Origin: Amycolatopsis acidicola
GTDB taxonomy: Bacteria > Actinomycetota > Actinomycetes > Mycobacteriales > Pseudonocardiaceae
Direction: 5' to 3'
Length of the DNA stretch: 64,000 nt
Assembly: GCF_007713735.2 (NCBI RefSeq)
Contig: NZ_VMNW02000004.1
Location: forward strand, 124,001-188,000
How positions within the stretch are numbered: position 1 is the stretch's first letter; the number at the start of each line of letters is the position of its first letter. Under the pieces are notes generated by a model that was not told where the DNA came from, ran no database searches, and saw only the letters and a list, made by a program, of their open reading frames with translations. The position numbers were made by a program, and so were the translations under genes. Shown one piece after another: positions 17,963 through 25,500 of this stretch.

Positions 17963-18301
17963 GCCGCGCGCGGCCAACGCCGCGTGTTTGCCCTTCCCGC
18001 GGGCGTGTTTGCCGCTCCGGTGGATGTGTTGGCTCGCGGCGTTGGTGTGTTGGCGCCGCGCGCGGCCAACGCATCGGCGCGGCGGCGCGCTCGGATGGGG
18101 TCGCTCGGGGCCGTGGGCTGGATGCCCGCGGAGGGGGCCAACTCGCCCGCGGGGGCGGCCAACTCGCGAACGGGAACGGCCAACTCGCGAACGGGAGTGG
18201 CCAACTCAAGCCCCCCCGGGGGGCGGCCAACACGCCAGTGGGGGTGGCCAACACGCGAACGGGGGCAGCCAACACGCCAACGGGAGGGGCCAACATGGCC
18301 G
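17963..18301. repeat. Intergenic 21-bp-period repeat array A (4 reverse + 8 forward units)
   Basis: Reverse-oriented units with core GTGTTTGCC or GTGTTGGC start at 17984, 18005, 18026 and 18047, exactly 21 bp apart. Forward units with core GCCAACTCGCGAACGGG start at 18137, 18158, 18179, 18200, 18226, 18247, 18268 and 18289, again 21 bp apart except one 26-bp step. An 18-bp direct repeat (17963-17980 and 18055-18072) brackets the reverse set. The two orientations are complementary, so RNA could fold into a long structure. It lies between convergent proS and the HAD gene. Related arrays are at 43739 and 60129. It also stays open in several frames because 21 is a multiple of three, but I see no real gene. 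Confidence 0.9.
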
Positions 18302-18334
18302 AGTGGGCGTCGGGCGTCACGCGTCACGCGGCCC

Positions 18335-19012
18335 TTAGGCGAGAACCGCCTCCAGGACCTTCCGCGTGTCCGAGAGGTCCTGGAACACCTCGTGTGCGCC
18401 TGCGTCCCGGAGGGCGGCTTCGTCGAACTTGCCTGTCGCCACGGCGATCGCGCGGGCGCCGTGGACGAGGGCGGCGTCGATGTCGTGCGGGGTGTCGCCG
18501 ATGACCACCACCGCCTCGGCCGCGAACGGGCTGTGCCGCGCGCTCGCCTGCTCGACGGCGTAGGCCACCAGATCCGGCCGGTGCGCGGAAAGCGAACCGT
18601 AGCCGCCGATCTCGAAGTCCAGCTGCTCGTGCAGCTCGAACGCGGAAAGCTTGTGCCAGGCCACTTCCCGCAGGTTCCCGGTCACCAGCGACTGCACGGC
18701 CTGCCCGTGCAGCCCGGCCAGCGCTGACGCCGCCCCGGGCAACGCGATCCCGCGCGTGGTCAGCGTGGGCACAGCCGCGGCCGACACGTCGACAAGCCCC
18801 GCCCACACCTTCTGGACCAGCTCCTCAGACGGCTCGATTCCGTGCGCCTGCAGCAGTTCCGAAGTGATCGCTCGCTCGGTGCGGCCGAACAGGGGCGGCA
18901 TCCCGGTCATCGTCACGCCGAGCACTTCGGCCAGCACCTGCGTGTACCAGTCGCGCCCGGCGCCACGCAGGTCGATGAGGGTCTGGTCGATGTCCCACAG
19001 CACGAGTTTCAC
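18335..19012 (-). CDS. HAD-superfamily hydrolase
   Basis: A 225-residue haloacid-dehalogenase-like phosphatase. Motif I is WDIDQTLID (Asp about 7 and 9), motif II is SLVTGN and motif IV is VVIGDTPHDIDAA. The helical cap between motifs I and II is of the phosphoglycolate-phosphatase type. The GTG at 19012 places motif I at the extreme N-terminus, as expected; longer starts add unrelated sequence. It converges on proS across repeat array A. The physiological substrate is unknown. Confidence 0.88.
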   Translation of the reverse strand: MKLVLWDIDQTLIDLRGAGRDWYTQVLAEVLGVTMTGMPPLFGRTERAITSELLQAHGIEPSEELVQKVWAGLVDVSAAAVPTLTTRGIALPGAASALAGLHGQAVQSLVTGNLREVAWHKLSAFELHEQLDFEIGGYGSLSAHRPDLVAYAVEQASARHSPFAAEAVVVIGDTPHDIDAALVHGARAIAVATGKFDEAALRDAGAHEVFQDLSDTRKVLEAVLA

Positions 19013-19038
19013 CGGACCGACGGTACCGGCCCCAATAT

Positions 19039-19052
19039 TCAACGTCCGTTGA
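19039..19052. promoter_or_regulatory. Inverted repeat in a divergent promoter region
   Basis: TCAACG-TC-CGTTGA is a perfect 6-bp inverted repeat in the 110-bp gap between the HAD gene and the membrane-protein gene. It overlaps a forward -35 candidate TTGACT (19049-19054). ATTCAACGTC recurs at about 19091-19100. A TetR-type operator is likely; its regulator is not adjacent. Confidence 0.45.
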
Positions 19053-19122
19053 CTTCCGCCAGTCCGCCGGTTTACCGTGGTGCCCATCGAATTCAACGTC
19101 AGAAGAATTATGGGAGGACGTC

Positions 19123-20145
19123 ATGAAGCCACGCCCCATGTGGCCTCTTGCCGCACTGACCGCACTCGCCGGTGCGGTGGTGGCGATCGTGCTCGGCCTG
19201 GTCACGGTCGGCGTCCAGGCGACGGTGAGCCCGCACGGCCTGCCCGTCGCGGTCGCCGTGCCGGAGGCCGCGCCCGCGCCCGCCCACGCCGCCGCCGAGC
19301 ACGTGGCGACGCAGGGCGGCGGGGCGCTCAGCTGGCGGGTCACCACCCCTGAAGACGCCCGGAAGTTGTTGGACGACAAGGAGGTCTACGGCATCCTCCA
19401 GCTCGGCTCACCGGTGCAAGTCGTGGTCTCCGGTGCCGTCAATCCCGCCGGGACACAGGTGGTGCAGCAAGCGTTGACGACGGCCGGGCAGGCGCTGGCC
19501 ACCGCGACCGGCACCACGCTGCAGACCCAGACAGTGCACCCGGCGAGCCTCGCCGGACGCACCGCGCCGCTGGCCGTGAGCATCCTGTGCTGGCTGGGTT
19601 CCCTTGCCGCCGGGGCGTTCTTCCTCGCCGCGGCGAAACGGGCCGGCCGCCCGATCGGCCTCGGCGCGCGGCTGACGCGGGTGCTGACCAGCGGGGTGCT
19701 GATGACGGCCGTGATCGCCGGTTTCCTCCGGCTGTGGGATTCGACCCTGCCGCTGAACTGGCAGGTGCTCGGCTTCGTCTTCCTGGTGGCGATGGCGTTC
19801 GGCAGCATCCAGGGCGCGCTGCTGCGGATCTTCGGCCTCGCCGCGATGGCCGTGCTCGGCCCGCTCTACCTGCTCGCGCCCGCGGTCGCCGGGCAGGTGC
19901 CGGAACTGCTGAACCCGGCGTACAAGAACGCGCTCTGGTCCTGGACTCCGTTCCGCTTCTCCACCGAGGGCATGCGCAGCATCCTGCAGGGCACGCCCGG
20001 CGCGCCCGATGTGACGACCGCGCTGTGGGTGCTCGGCGTGATGCTGGCCATCGGACTGGTGGTGCTGTTCTGGCCCGGCCGCTCAGCCCGCCAGGAAACT
20101 GAGCCGGACGTGGCGGACCGGGTTGTCGAGGTTGGTGTCCACTAG
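19123..20145 (+). CDS. YhgE/Pip-like membrane protein (ABC-2 permease fold)
   Basis: A 340-residue protein with one N-terminal membrane segment (about 8-31), an extracytoplasmic domain (about 35-145) and about five more membrane segments. This is the topology of YhgE/Pip and DUF3533-type ABC-2-like permeases. Its soluble domain shows the typical EDARKLLDDKEVYGILQLGS stretch. No ATPase gene is adjacent. The 3' end overlaps the convergent YjbQ gene by 63 bp, so the C-terminal 20 residues are encoded antisense to it. The transported substrate is unknown. Confidence 0.78.
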   Translation: MKPRPMWPLAALTALAGAVVAIVLGLVTVGVQATVSPHGLPVAVAVPEAAPAPAHAAAEHVATQGGGALSWRVTTPEDARKLLDDKEVYGILQLGSPVQVVVSGAVNPAGTQVVQQALTTAGQALATATGTTLQTQTVHPASLAGRTAPLAVSILCWLGSLAAGAFFLAAAKRAGRPIGLGARLTRVLTSGVLMTAVIAGFLRLWDSTLPLNWQVLGFVFLVAMAFGSIQGALLRIFGLAAMAVLGPLYLLAPAVAGQVPELLNPAYKNALWSWTPFRFSTEGMRSILQGTPGAPDVTTALWVLGVMLAIGLVVLFWPGRSARQETEPDVADRVVEVGVH

Positions 20146-20502
20146 GCAGACCGACTGCCAGGTGCCCAGCGCGAGCGAGCCGCCCAGCACCGGCACGCTC
20201 GCGTACGGCGGCAGCAGCGCGGGCAGCACGTGGTCACGGCCGTGGCCCTTGCTCCCGTGCTGGTGCCGCCAGCGGTTGTCCCGGGGGAGCAGGTCGTCGA
20301 GCGCGGCGAGCAGGTCGTCGTCGCTGCCGGCGCCGGTCTCCAGGATCGCCAGGCCGGCCGTCGCGTGCGGCACCCAGACGTGCAGCAGCCCGTCGTCGGC
20401 GCTCGCCTCACCGAGGAACTTCTCGATCCGCCCGGTCAGGTCGGCCACCACGGCCTGGTTCCCGGTGCGGACGTCGATCTCCGTGGAGTACATGGTTTCC
20501 AC
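20083..20502 (-). CDS. YjbQ-family (UPF0047) protein
   Basis: A 139-residue YjbQ/UPF0047 protein. The family is annotated as a secondary thiamine-phosphate synthase because members can complement thiE mutants weakly, but its true role is uncertain. Conserved features are PHATAGLAILETGAG and the His/Asp cluster HQHGSKGHGRDHVLP, plus a C-terminal LGTWQSVCLVDTN strand. The ATG at 20502 was used; an in-frame ATG at 20493 gives the more usual N-terminus. It overlaps the convergent membrane protein gene and follows the response regulator gene by 8 bp, so it may be in that operon. Confidence 0.88.
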   Translation of the reverse strand: METMYSTEIDVRTGNQAVVADLTGRIEKFLGEASADDGLLHVWVPHATAGLAILETGAGSDDDLLAALDDLLPRDNRWRHQHGSKGHGRDHVLPALLPPYASVPVLGGSLALGTWQSVCLVDTNLDNPVRHVRLSFLAG

Positions 20503-20510
20503 GGTAACGG

Positions 20511-21155
20511 CTACGAGTCCAGGTAGCGCAACACAGCGAGCACGCGCCGGTTGTCCTCTTCGGACGGTGGCAGGCCGAGCTTGTCGAACAGGCGGGTCAC
20601 GTACTTCTCCACCGAACCCGCCGACAGGAACAGCTGCGCCGCGATCGCCGTGTTCGACCGGCCCTCGGCCATCAACCCGAGCACCTCACGTTCGCGCGGC
20701 GTAAGCCCCTCCAGTGCGCCGGTTTTCCGCGCCGCCCCGAAGAGCTGGCTCACCACCTCCGGGTCGAGCACTGTTTCCCCGGCCGCGACCCGTTTCAGCG
20801 CGTCCAGGAAATCCGAAACCTCCGCCACCCTGTCCTTCAGCAGGTAGCCGACCCCGCCAGCCTGATCCGCCAGCAGCTCGGCGGCGTAGGAGGTCTCGAC
20901 GTATTGGGAGAACAGCAGGATCGGCAGTTTCGGGTCCTGCTTGCGCAGCTCCAGCACCGCACGCAGGCCCTCGTCGGTGAACGTCGGCGGCATCCGGATG
21001 TCCACAATGGACACATCGGGCCGGTGCTCGGCTACGGCTCGGCGGAGCGCCTCGCCGTCCTTGACCGCCTCCGCCACTTCGTGCCCGCGCAGGGTGAGCA
21101 GCTCGACCAGCCCCGCGCGCAGGATCGCCGAATCCTCGGCCACCACGATCCGCAT
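20511..21155 (-). CDS. NarL/LuxR-type response regulator
   Basis: A 214-residue response regulator with a receiver domain (acidic Asp about 8, phospho-acceptor Asp about 52 in SIVDIRMPP, Lys about 108 in YLLKDRV) and a LuxR-type helix-turn-helix (LTPREREVLGLMAEGRSNTAIA and SVEKYVTRLFDKLGL). It starts one base after the stop of the histidine kinase gene, which is certainly its partner. Targets are unknown; the neighbouring YjbQ gene downstream may be co-transcribed. Confidence 0.94.
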   Translation of the reverse strand: MRIVVAEDSAILRAGLVELLTLRGHEVAEAVKDGEALRRAVAEHRPDVSIVDIRMPPTFTDEGLRAVLELRKQDPKLPILLFSQYVETSYAAELLADQAGGVGYLLKDRVAEVSDFLDALKRVAAGETVLDPEVVSQLFGAARKTGALEGLTPREREVLGLMAEGRSNTAIAAQLFLSAGSVEKYVTRLFDKLGLPPSEEDNRRVLAVLRYLDS

Positions 21156-21156
21156 G

Positions 21157-22401
21157 TCACGCCCCCGGAATGTGTGCGGTGATCACCGTCGGACCACCCG
21201 GCGGGCTCGCCACGTCGAGCCGCCCGTCCACGGTACCGAGCCGCTCGGCCACCCCGGCCAGTCCGCCGCCCCGGCTCAGCTCCGCGCCACCCGCGCCCTC
21301 GTCCGACACCGTCAGCCACAACCCGCCTTCGCGCGCGGCGAGCTCGAGCCGCACGTCCGGGACGCCGCTGTGCTTGACCGCGTTGGTCAGCAGCTCGGCC
21401 GCGCTGAAGTACAGCAACGTTTCCACCGCCGGCGATGGCCTGTCCGGCAGGTCGACCCGCACGTCCACGGTGGCGGCACTGCGGGCGGCGAGCGTGGACA
21501 ACGCCACTTCGAGGCCCGCGTCGAGTGCCGGTGGCCGGATGCCGCGGGCCAGGTCACGCAGCTCTGTCAACGCCTGCTTGGCATTGCCGTGCGCCGCCGT
21601 CAGCAGCGTCTTCAGATTTTCGACATTGCCACCTTCGAGTTCGTCGCGGGCGATGCCGAGCTTCATGGCGACCGCGACGAGCTGCGCCTGCGCCCCGTCG
21701 TGCAGATCGCGCTCGATACGGCGCAGCCGCGCGGTGGCGTCCTCGATCGCGTTCGCCCGGCTCTCCTCCAGATCCCGCACCCGCTCGCTCAGCGTCCGCG
21801 GCCCGAGCAGGCTGTGGGCGAGGACCCGGTCCATCGTCGTGACCAGGTGCAGCAGCCGGGGCAGCGCGATCAGGAGCAGCGCCCCGAGCGCCGCCAGCGG
21901 CACGGTCATGATCCACGTGGCCGTGGAGATGTCGAATATCGGGAGCATGTGGCCGCCGGTCACCAGCCAGTAGACCGGGTAGCACAGCGCGCCCAGCCCG
22001 TACATCAGCAGCGCGCCCGCGACCGACAGGCTCACCAGCGAAAGCGGGCAGCGAACCGCCAGATATGCCAGCACGCGCCACGCGCCCGGATCTCCGACGC
22101 GGGCCTTCAGCCAGTTCCACAGGCCGGGCTCCAGCTGGCGCGGCCGCGGCGTGGCCACCTGTGTGTCCAGCAGTTTCGAGACCAGACGGCGGTGTAGCGC
22201 CCCCACCCGCCGCGCGCCCAGCAACACCCCGGAAAGCACCAGCACCCCGACGAACAGCGGCGACAACCCCACGCCCAGCACCACGCCCACCACGAGGCCC
22301 ACCAGGCACACCACGCTCAGCGGCACACCCAGCGCCGCCCACGCCAGCTCACCGAGGAACTGGCGCCGGCCGAGCGGCGCGAACAACCTGATCACGGTCA
22401 C
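21157..22401 (-). CDS. Two-component sensor histidine kinase (HisKA_3 type)
   Basis: A 414-residue membrane histidine kinase. Four to five hydrophobic segments in the first 200 residues form an intramembrane-type sensor. The dimerisation/phosphoacceptor motif is ERDLHDGAQAQLVAVAMKLG with His about 234. The ATPase N-box is ELLTNAVKHSG and a G-box follows (SDEGAGGAELSRGGGLAGV). A GTG at 22401 was chosen, with another at 22395. It pairs with the NarL-type regulator immediately downstream. The signal is unknown. Confidence 0.92.
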   Translation of the reverse strand: MTVIRLFAPLGRRQFLGELAWAALGVPLSVVCLVGLVVGVVLGVGLSPLFVGVLVLSGVLLGARRVGALHRRLVSKLLDTQVATPRPRQLEPGLWNWLKARVGDPGAWRVLAYLAVRCPLSLVSLSVAGALLMYGLGALCYPVYWLVTGGHMLPIFDISTATWIMTVPLAALGALLLIALPRLLHLVTTMDRVLAHSLLGPRTLSERVRDLEESRANAIEDATARLRRIERDLHDGAQAQLVAVAMKLGIARDELEGGNVENLKTLLTAAHGNAKQALTELRDLARGIRPPALDAGLEVALSTLAARSAATVDVRVDLPDRPSPAVETLLYFSAAELLTNAVKHSGVPDVRLELAAREGGLWLTVSDEGAGGAELSRGGGLAGVAERLGTVDGRLDVASPPGGPTVITAHIPGA

Positions 22402-22549
22402 CCGGTCAGCTTGCCCGGCGTGGCCGGAGGCCGGCATGGGGTTTTCCCCAGGTTTCTCCCCCGGTTTTTCTCACCCAGTGGTACGGGAAATACCCGGGGA
22501 CGGCCGGTCGCTGCACAGGTAAAGGCCGCCTGGCGAAAGGAACACGTGC

Positions 22550-23632
22550 ATGTCACCCCTTCATCTCGCCGCCGCGCTCGACGGGGCAGGCTGGCATCCT
22601 GCCGCTTGGCGGGAACCCGACGCACGCCCCGGTGAACTCTTCGAAGCCGGTTACTGGACCGATCTCGCGGCCGAGGCCGAGCGCGGGCTGCTCGACTTCG
22701 TGACCATCGAGGACTCGTTCGCGCCCCAGACCAGCCGCACCGACCAGGTGCAGGGCAGGCTCGACGCGGTGCTCACCGCGGCCAGGGTCGCCCCTCGCAC
22801 GCGCAATCTCGGCTTCGTGCCGACGATCGTGGCCACGCACACGGAGCCGTTCCACATCTCCAAGGCGATCGCGACGCTCGACTACGTCAGCACCGGCCGT
22901 GCCGGGGTGCGGGTGCGCGTCTCGGGCAGCCAGCAGGACGCCGACCTGTTCGGCCGCCGCGAGGTTCCTTCGCGCGAGGACCTGTTCGACGAAGCCGCCG
23001 ACTACGTCGAGGTGCTGCGCCGGCTGTGGGACAGCTGGGAGGACGACGCCGAGATCCGTGACGTCGCCACGGGCCGGTTCGTCGACCGGGAAAAGCTGCA
23101 CTACATCGAATTCCGCGGGAAGTGGTTCGACGTCAAGGGGCCTTCGATCACGCCGCGCCCGCCGCAGGGACAGCCGCCGGTGTCCGTGCTGGCGCACGTG
23201 CCCGTCGCGTTCCGGCTCGCCGAACGCAGCTCGGATCTCGTGTTCGCGACCCCGCGCGAGGTCGGCGACGAAATTCCGGTGCAGGGCCCGCAGATCTTCG
23301 TGGACGTGGTGGTGTTCCTGGACGAAACGGCGGGCGCGGCGGCCGCCCGCAAGACGAGGCTGGACGAGGCGGACGGCGCCGAGTTCACCTCCGACGCCCT
23401 GATCTTCACCGGCACCCCGGCGGAGCTGGCGGACAAGCTGCTGGCCTGGCACGAAACCGGCGTCACCGGCTTCCGGCTGCGGCCCGGCGCGATCCCGCAC
23501 GACCTGAACGCGATCACCCGCGCGCTGGTACCCGAACTGCAGCAGCGCGGCGCGTTCCGGCGTGCGTACGAGGCCACCACGCTGCGCGGCCTGCTCGGCC
23601 TCGAACGCCCCGCGAACCGTTACGCCGCTTGA
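22550..23632 (+). CDS. Luciferase-like (LLM) flavin-dependent monooxygenase
   Basis: A 360-residue bacterial-luciferase-like flavoprotein using reduced FMN or F420. TIM-barrel hallmarks are present: DFVTIEDSFAPQTS, LGFVPTIVATHTEPFHISKAIATLDYVSTGRAGVR and a GKWFDVKGPS insertion. The ribosome site AAAGGA precedes the ATG at 22550. It is followed after 14 bp by a second, different LLM gene, so the two form an operon. Pairs of this kind often oxidise organosulfur or nitrogen heterocycles; a sulfur-scavenging role is a guess. Confidence 0.87.
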   Translation: MSPLHLAAALDGAGWHPAAWREPDARPGELFEAGYWTDLAAEAERGLLDFVTIEDSFAPQTSRTDQVQGRLDAVLTAARVAPRTRNLGFVPTIVATHTEPFHISKAIATLDYVSTGRAGVRVRVSGSQQDADLFGRREVPSREDLFDEAADYVEVLRRLWDSWEDDAEIRDVATGRFVDREKLHYIEFRGKWFDVKGPSITPRPPQGQPPVSVLAHVPVAFRLAERSSDLVFATPREVGDEIPVQGPQIFVDVVVFLDETAGAAAARKTRLDEADGAEFTSDALIFTGTPAELADKLLAWHETGVTGFRLRPGAIPHDLNAITRALVPELQQRGAFRRAYEATTLRGLLGLERPANRYAA

Positions 23633-23646
23633 GAAGGAGACGCGAG

Positions 23647-24981
23647 ATGCCCAAGCAGATCCACCTCGCCGCGCACTTTCCCGGCGTGAACAACACGACG
23701 GTGTGGAGCGACCCGGAGGCGGGCAGCCACATCGACTTCAGTTCCTTCGTGCACCTGGCGCAGACCGCCGAGCGCGCGAAGTTCGACTTCTTCTTCCTCG
23801 CCGAAGGGCTGCGACTGCGCGAGCAGGGCGGCAAGATCTACGACCTGGACGTGGTCGGCAGGCCCGACACCTTCACCGTGCTCGCCGCGTTGGCCGCGGT
23901 CACCGAGCGGCTCGGCCTGACCGGCACGATCAACTCCACCTTCAACGAGCCGGTCGAGGTGGCGCGTCAGTTCGCGAGCCTCGACCACCTGTCCGCGGGC
24001 CGCGCGGGCTGGAACGTCGTCACGTCGTGGGACGCTTTCACCGGCGAGAACTTCCGGCGCGGCGGCTACCTGCCGGAGGACCAGCGGTACGTGCGGGCGA
24101 AGCGCTTTCTCGAGACCGCCGCCGAGCTGTTCGACTCGTGGCGGGACGGGGATGTGTTGGCGGACAAGGAATCCGGTGAGTTCCTGCGCGACGCCACGGC
24201 GGGCGCGTTCGAACGGCACGACGAGCAGTTCGACATCCGCGGCCGGTTCACCGTGCCGCGCAGCCCGCAGGGCCGTCCGGTGATCCTGCAGGCCGGCGAT
24301 TCCGACGAGGGCAGGGAGTTCGCCGCCGCGACGGCCGACGCGATCTTCACCCGCCACGGCACGAAGGAGGCCGGGCAGGCTTTCTATTCGGACGTGAAGG
24401 GCCGTCTCGCGAAGTACGGCAGGAAGAACTCGGACCTCGTCGTGCTGCCCGCCGCGACCTTCGTCCTCGGCGACACCGACGCGGAGGCACAGGAGCTCGC
24501 CGACGTCGTGCGGCATCAGCAGGTCAGCGGGCAGACCGCGATCAAGTTCCTGGAACAGCTGTGGAACCGCGACCTGTCGGCCTACGACCCGGACGGCCCG
24601 CTGCCCGAGGTGGACCCGCTGGTCGGTGAGAACACGATCGCGCGGGGGAGGGCGAGCGTCCGCCAGCACCGGGATCCGCTCGCGACGGCGAAGCAGTGGC
24701 GTGAACTGGCGGAGGCGAAGAAGCTGTCCATCCGCGAGCTGATGATCGAGGTGACCGCCCGGCAGAACTTCATCGGCTCGCCGGAAACGGTCGCCGACAC
24801 GATCGACGACTACGTCCAGTCGGATGCCAGCGACGGGTTCATCCTGGTGCCGCACGTGACGCCGGGCGGGCTGGATCCCTTTGCCGACAAAGTGGTTCCG
24901 CTGCTGCAGGAACGGGGCGTCTTCCGGAGCGACTACACGGGGGACACGCTCCGCGACCACCTGGGGATCGCGCGCCCGTGA
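23647..24981 (+). CDS. NtaA/SnaA/DszA-family monooxygenase
   Basis: A 444-residue FMNH2-dependent monooxygenase of the NtaA/SnaA/DszA (nitrilotriacetate, pristinamycin, dibenzothiophene sulfone) group. Visible hallmarks are the N-terminal MPKQIHLAAHFPGVN, FDFFFLAEGLRLRE, SAGRAGWNVVTSWD, and the ILQAGDSDEGREFAA flavin region. RBS GAAGGAGA lies just before the ATG at 23647, directly after the first LLM gene. A flavin reductase would be needed, but none is adjacent. Confidence 0.88.
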   Translation: MPKQIHLAAHFPGVNNTTVWSDPEAGSHIDFSSFVHLAQTAERAKFDFFFLAEGLRLREQGGKIYDLDVVGRPDTFTVLAALAAVTERLGLTGTINSTFNEPVEVARQFASLDHLSAGRAGWNVVTSWDAFTGENFRRGGYLPEDQRYVRAKRFLETAAELFDSWRDGDVLADKESGEFLRDATAGAFERHDEQFDIRGRFTVPRSPQGRPVILQAGDSDEGREFAAATADAIFTRHGTKEAGQAFYSDVKGRLAKYGRKNSDLVVLPAATFVLGDTDAEAQELADVVRHQQVSGQTAIKFLEQLWNRDLSAYDPDGPLPEVDPLVGENTIARGRASVRQHRDPLATAKQWRELAEAKKLSIRELMIEVTARQNFIGSPETVADTIDDYVQSDASDGFILVPHVTPGGLDPFADKVVPLLQERGVFRSDYTGDTLRDHLGIARP

Positions 24982-24989
24982 AGACGGAA

Positions 24990-25023
24990 AACCCGGGACG
25001 TGGCCGATGCCGCGCCCCGGGTT
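24990..25023. terminator. Hairpin terminator
   Basis: An 8-bp stem (AACCCGGG pairing with CCCGGGTT) has an 18-nt loop that contains a further GGC/GCC mini-stem. It sits between the convergent monooxygenase gene and the small minus-strand gene, so it likely works both ways. Confidence 0.7.
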
Positions 25024-25035
25024 CCACCGTGAGAC

Positions 25036-25245
25036 CTAGACTTCGTCCTGCTCCGGCTGGTGATCGGCCTGCGCGCGGCGGGAAGCCTCGCGCATCTCGA
25101 TCACGTCGGTGAGCCAGTCGCCGGTCTCGCGGGCCACGTCACGTACCGCGCCGGTGATGATGGTCGCGATGGCGCCGATGTGCGTGGCCGCGGACTCGGT
25201 CAGGACTTGCACCGTGTCCTTCTTGCTCTCGAACTGACCCACCAT
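25036..25245 (-). CDS. Small conserved-type actinobacterial protein
   Basis: A 69-residue protein starting MVGQFESKKDTVQVLTESAA. The middle (IGAIATIITGAVRDVARETGDWLTDVIEMREA) is an amphipathic helix with a short hydrophobic run, and the C-terminus is acidic. I do not recognise a named family, although small proteins of this sort are common in actinomycetes. The 255-bp region upstream, to the desaturase gene stop, has no other gene. Confidence 0.65.
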   Translation of the reverse strand: MVGQFESKKDTVQVLTESAATHIGAIATIITGAVRDVARETGDWLTDVIEMREASRRAQADHQPEQDEV

Positions 25246-25279
25246 GTCGTCCCCTAAGAAGTGTTTAAATGGCCTGCGT

Positions 25280-25317
25280 GGCGGTGGGGGTAGGGGCCCC
25301 GCCCGTCGCCCACCGCC
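25280..25317. terminator. Hairpin in the gap downstream of the desaturase gene
   Basis: GGCGGTGGG (25280-25288) pairs with CCCACCGCC (25309-25317), with a GC-rich loop that itself contains GGGGCCCC. It could terminate transcription from the desaturase operon. The rest of 25246-25500 shows no gene. Confidence 0.45.
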
Positions 25318-25500
25318 GCCCTCAACGGACGCGCTGCGCGCGACAGGGTCCCCTCAAAGCGCCCCCTGGCTGTGGGATCGCCTCCTCATGAATGCCAATT
25401 CACAGCGTCGGCGCTGTCCTCGCCAGGGACCACCTCAGAACCCCCGGCGGTGCGAGCTGAGTCCCGCACCGCAAGCGGCTCCGCCGCCTATGAACAGAGC

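Noticed and set aside
17984..18301. CRISPR-like regular repeats
   Set aside because: The units are contiguous with a 21-bp period, have no unique spacers of 30 bp or more, occur in both orientations, and no cas genes are present.
15210..18320. A minus-strand protein of over 1000 residues spanning the hydroxyacid dehydrogenase and proS
   Set aside because: Only the last 296 residues are real coding sequence. The rest is antisense to proS and reads as low-complexity His/Arg/Val typical of a GC-rich shadow frame.
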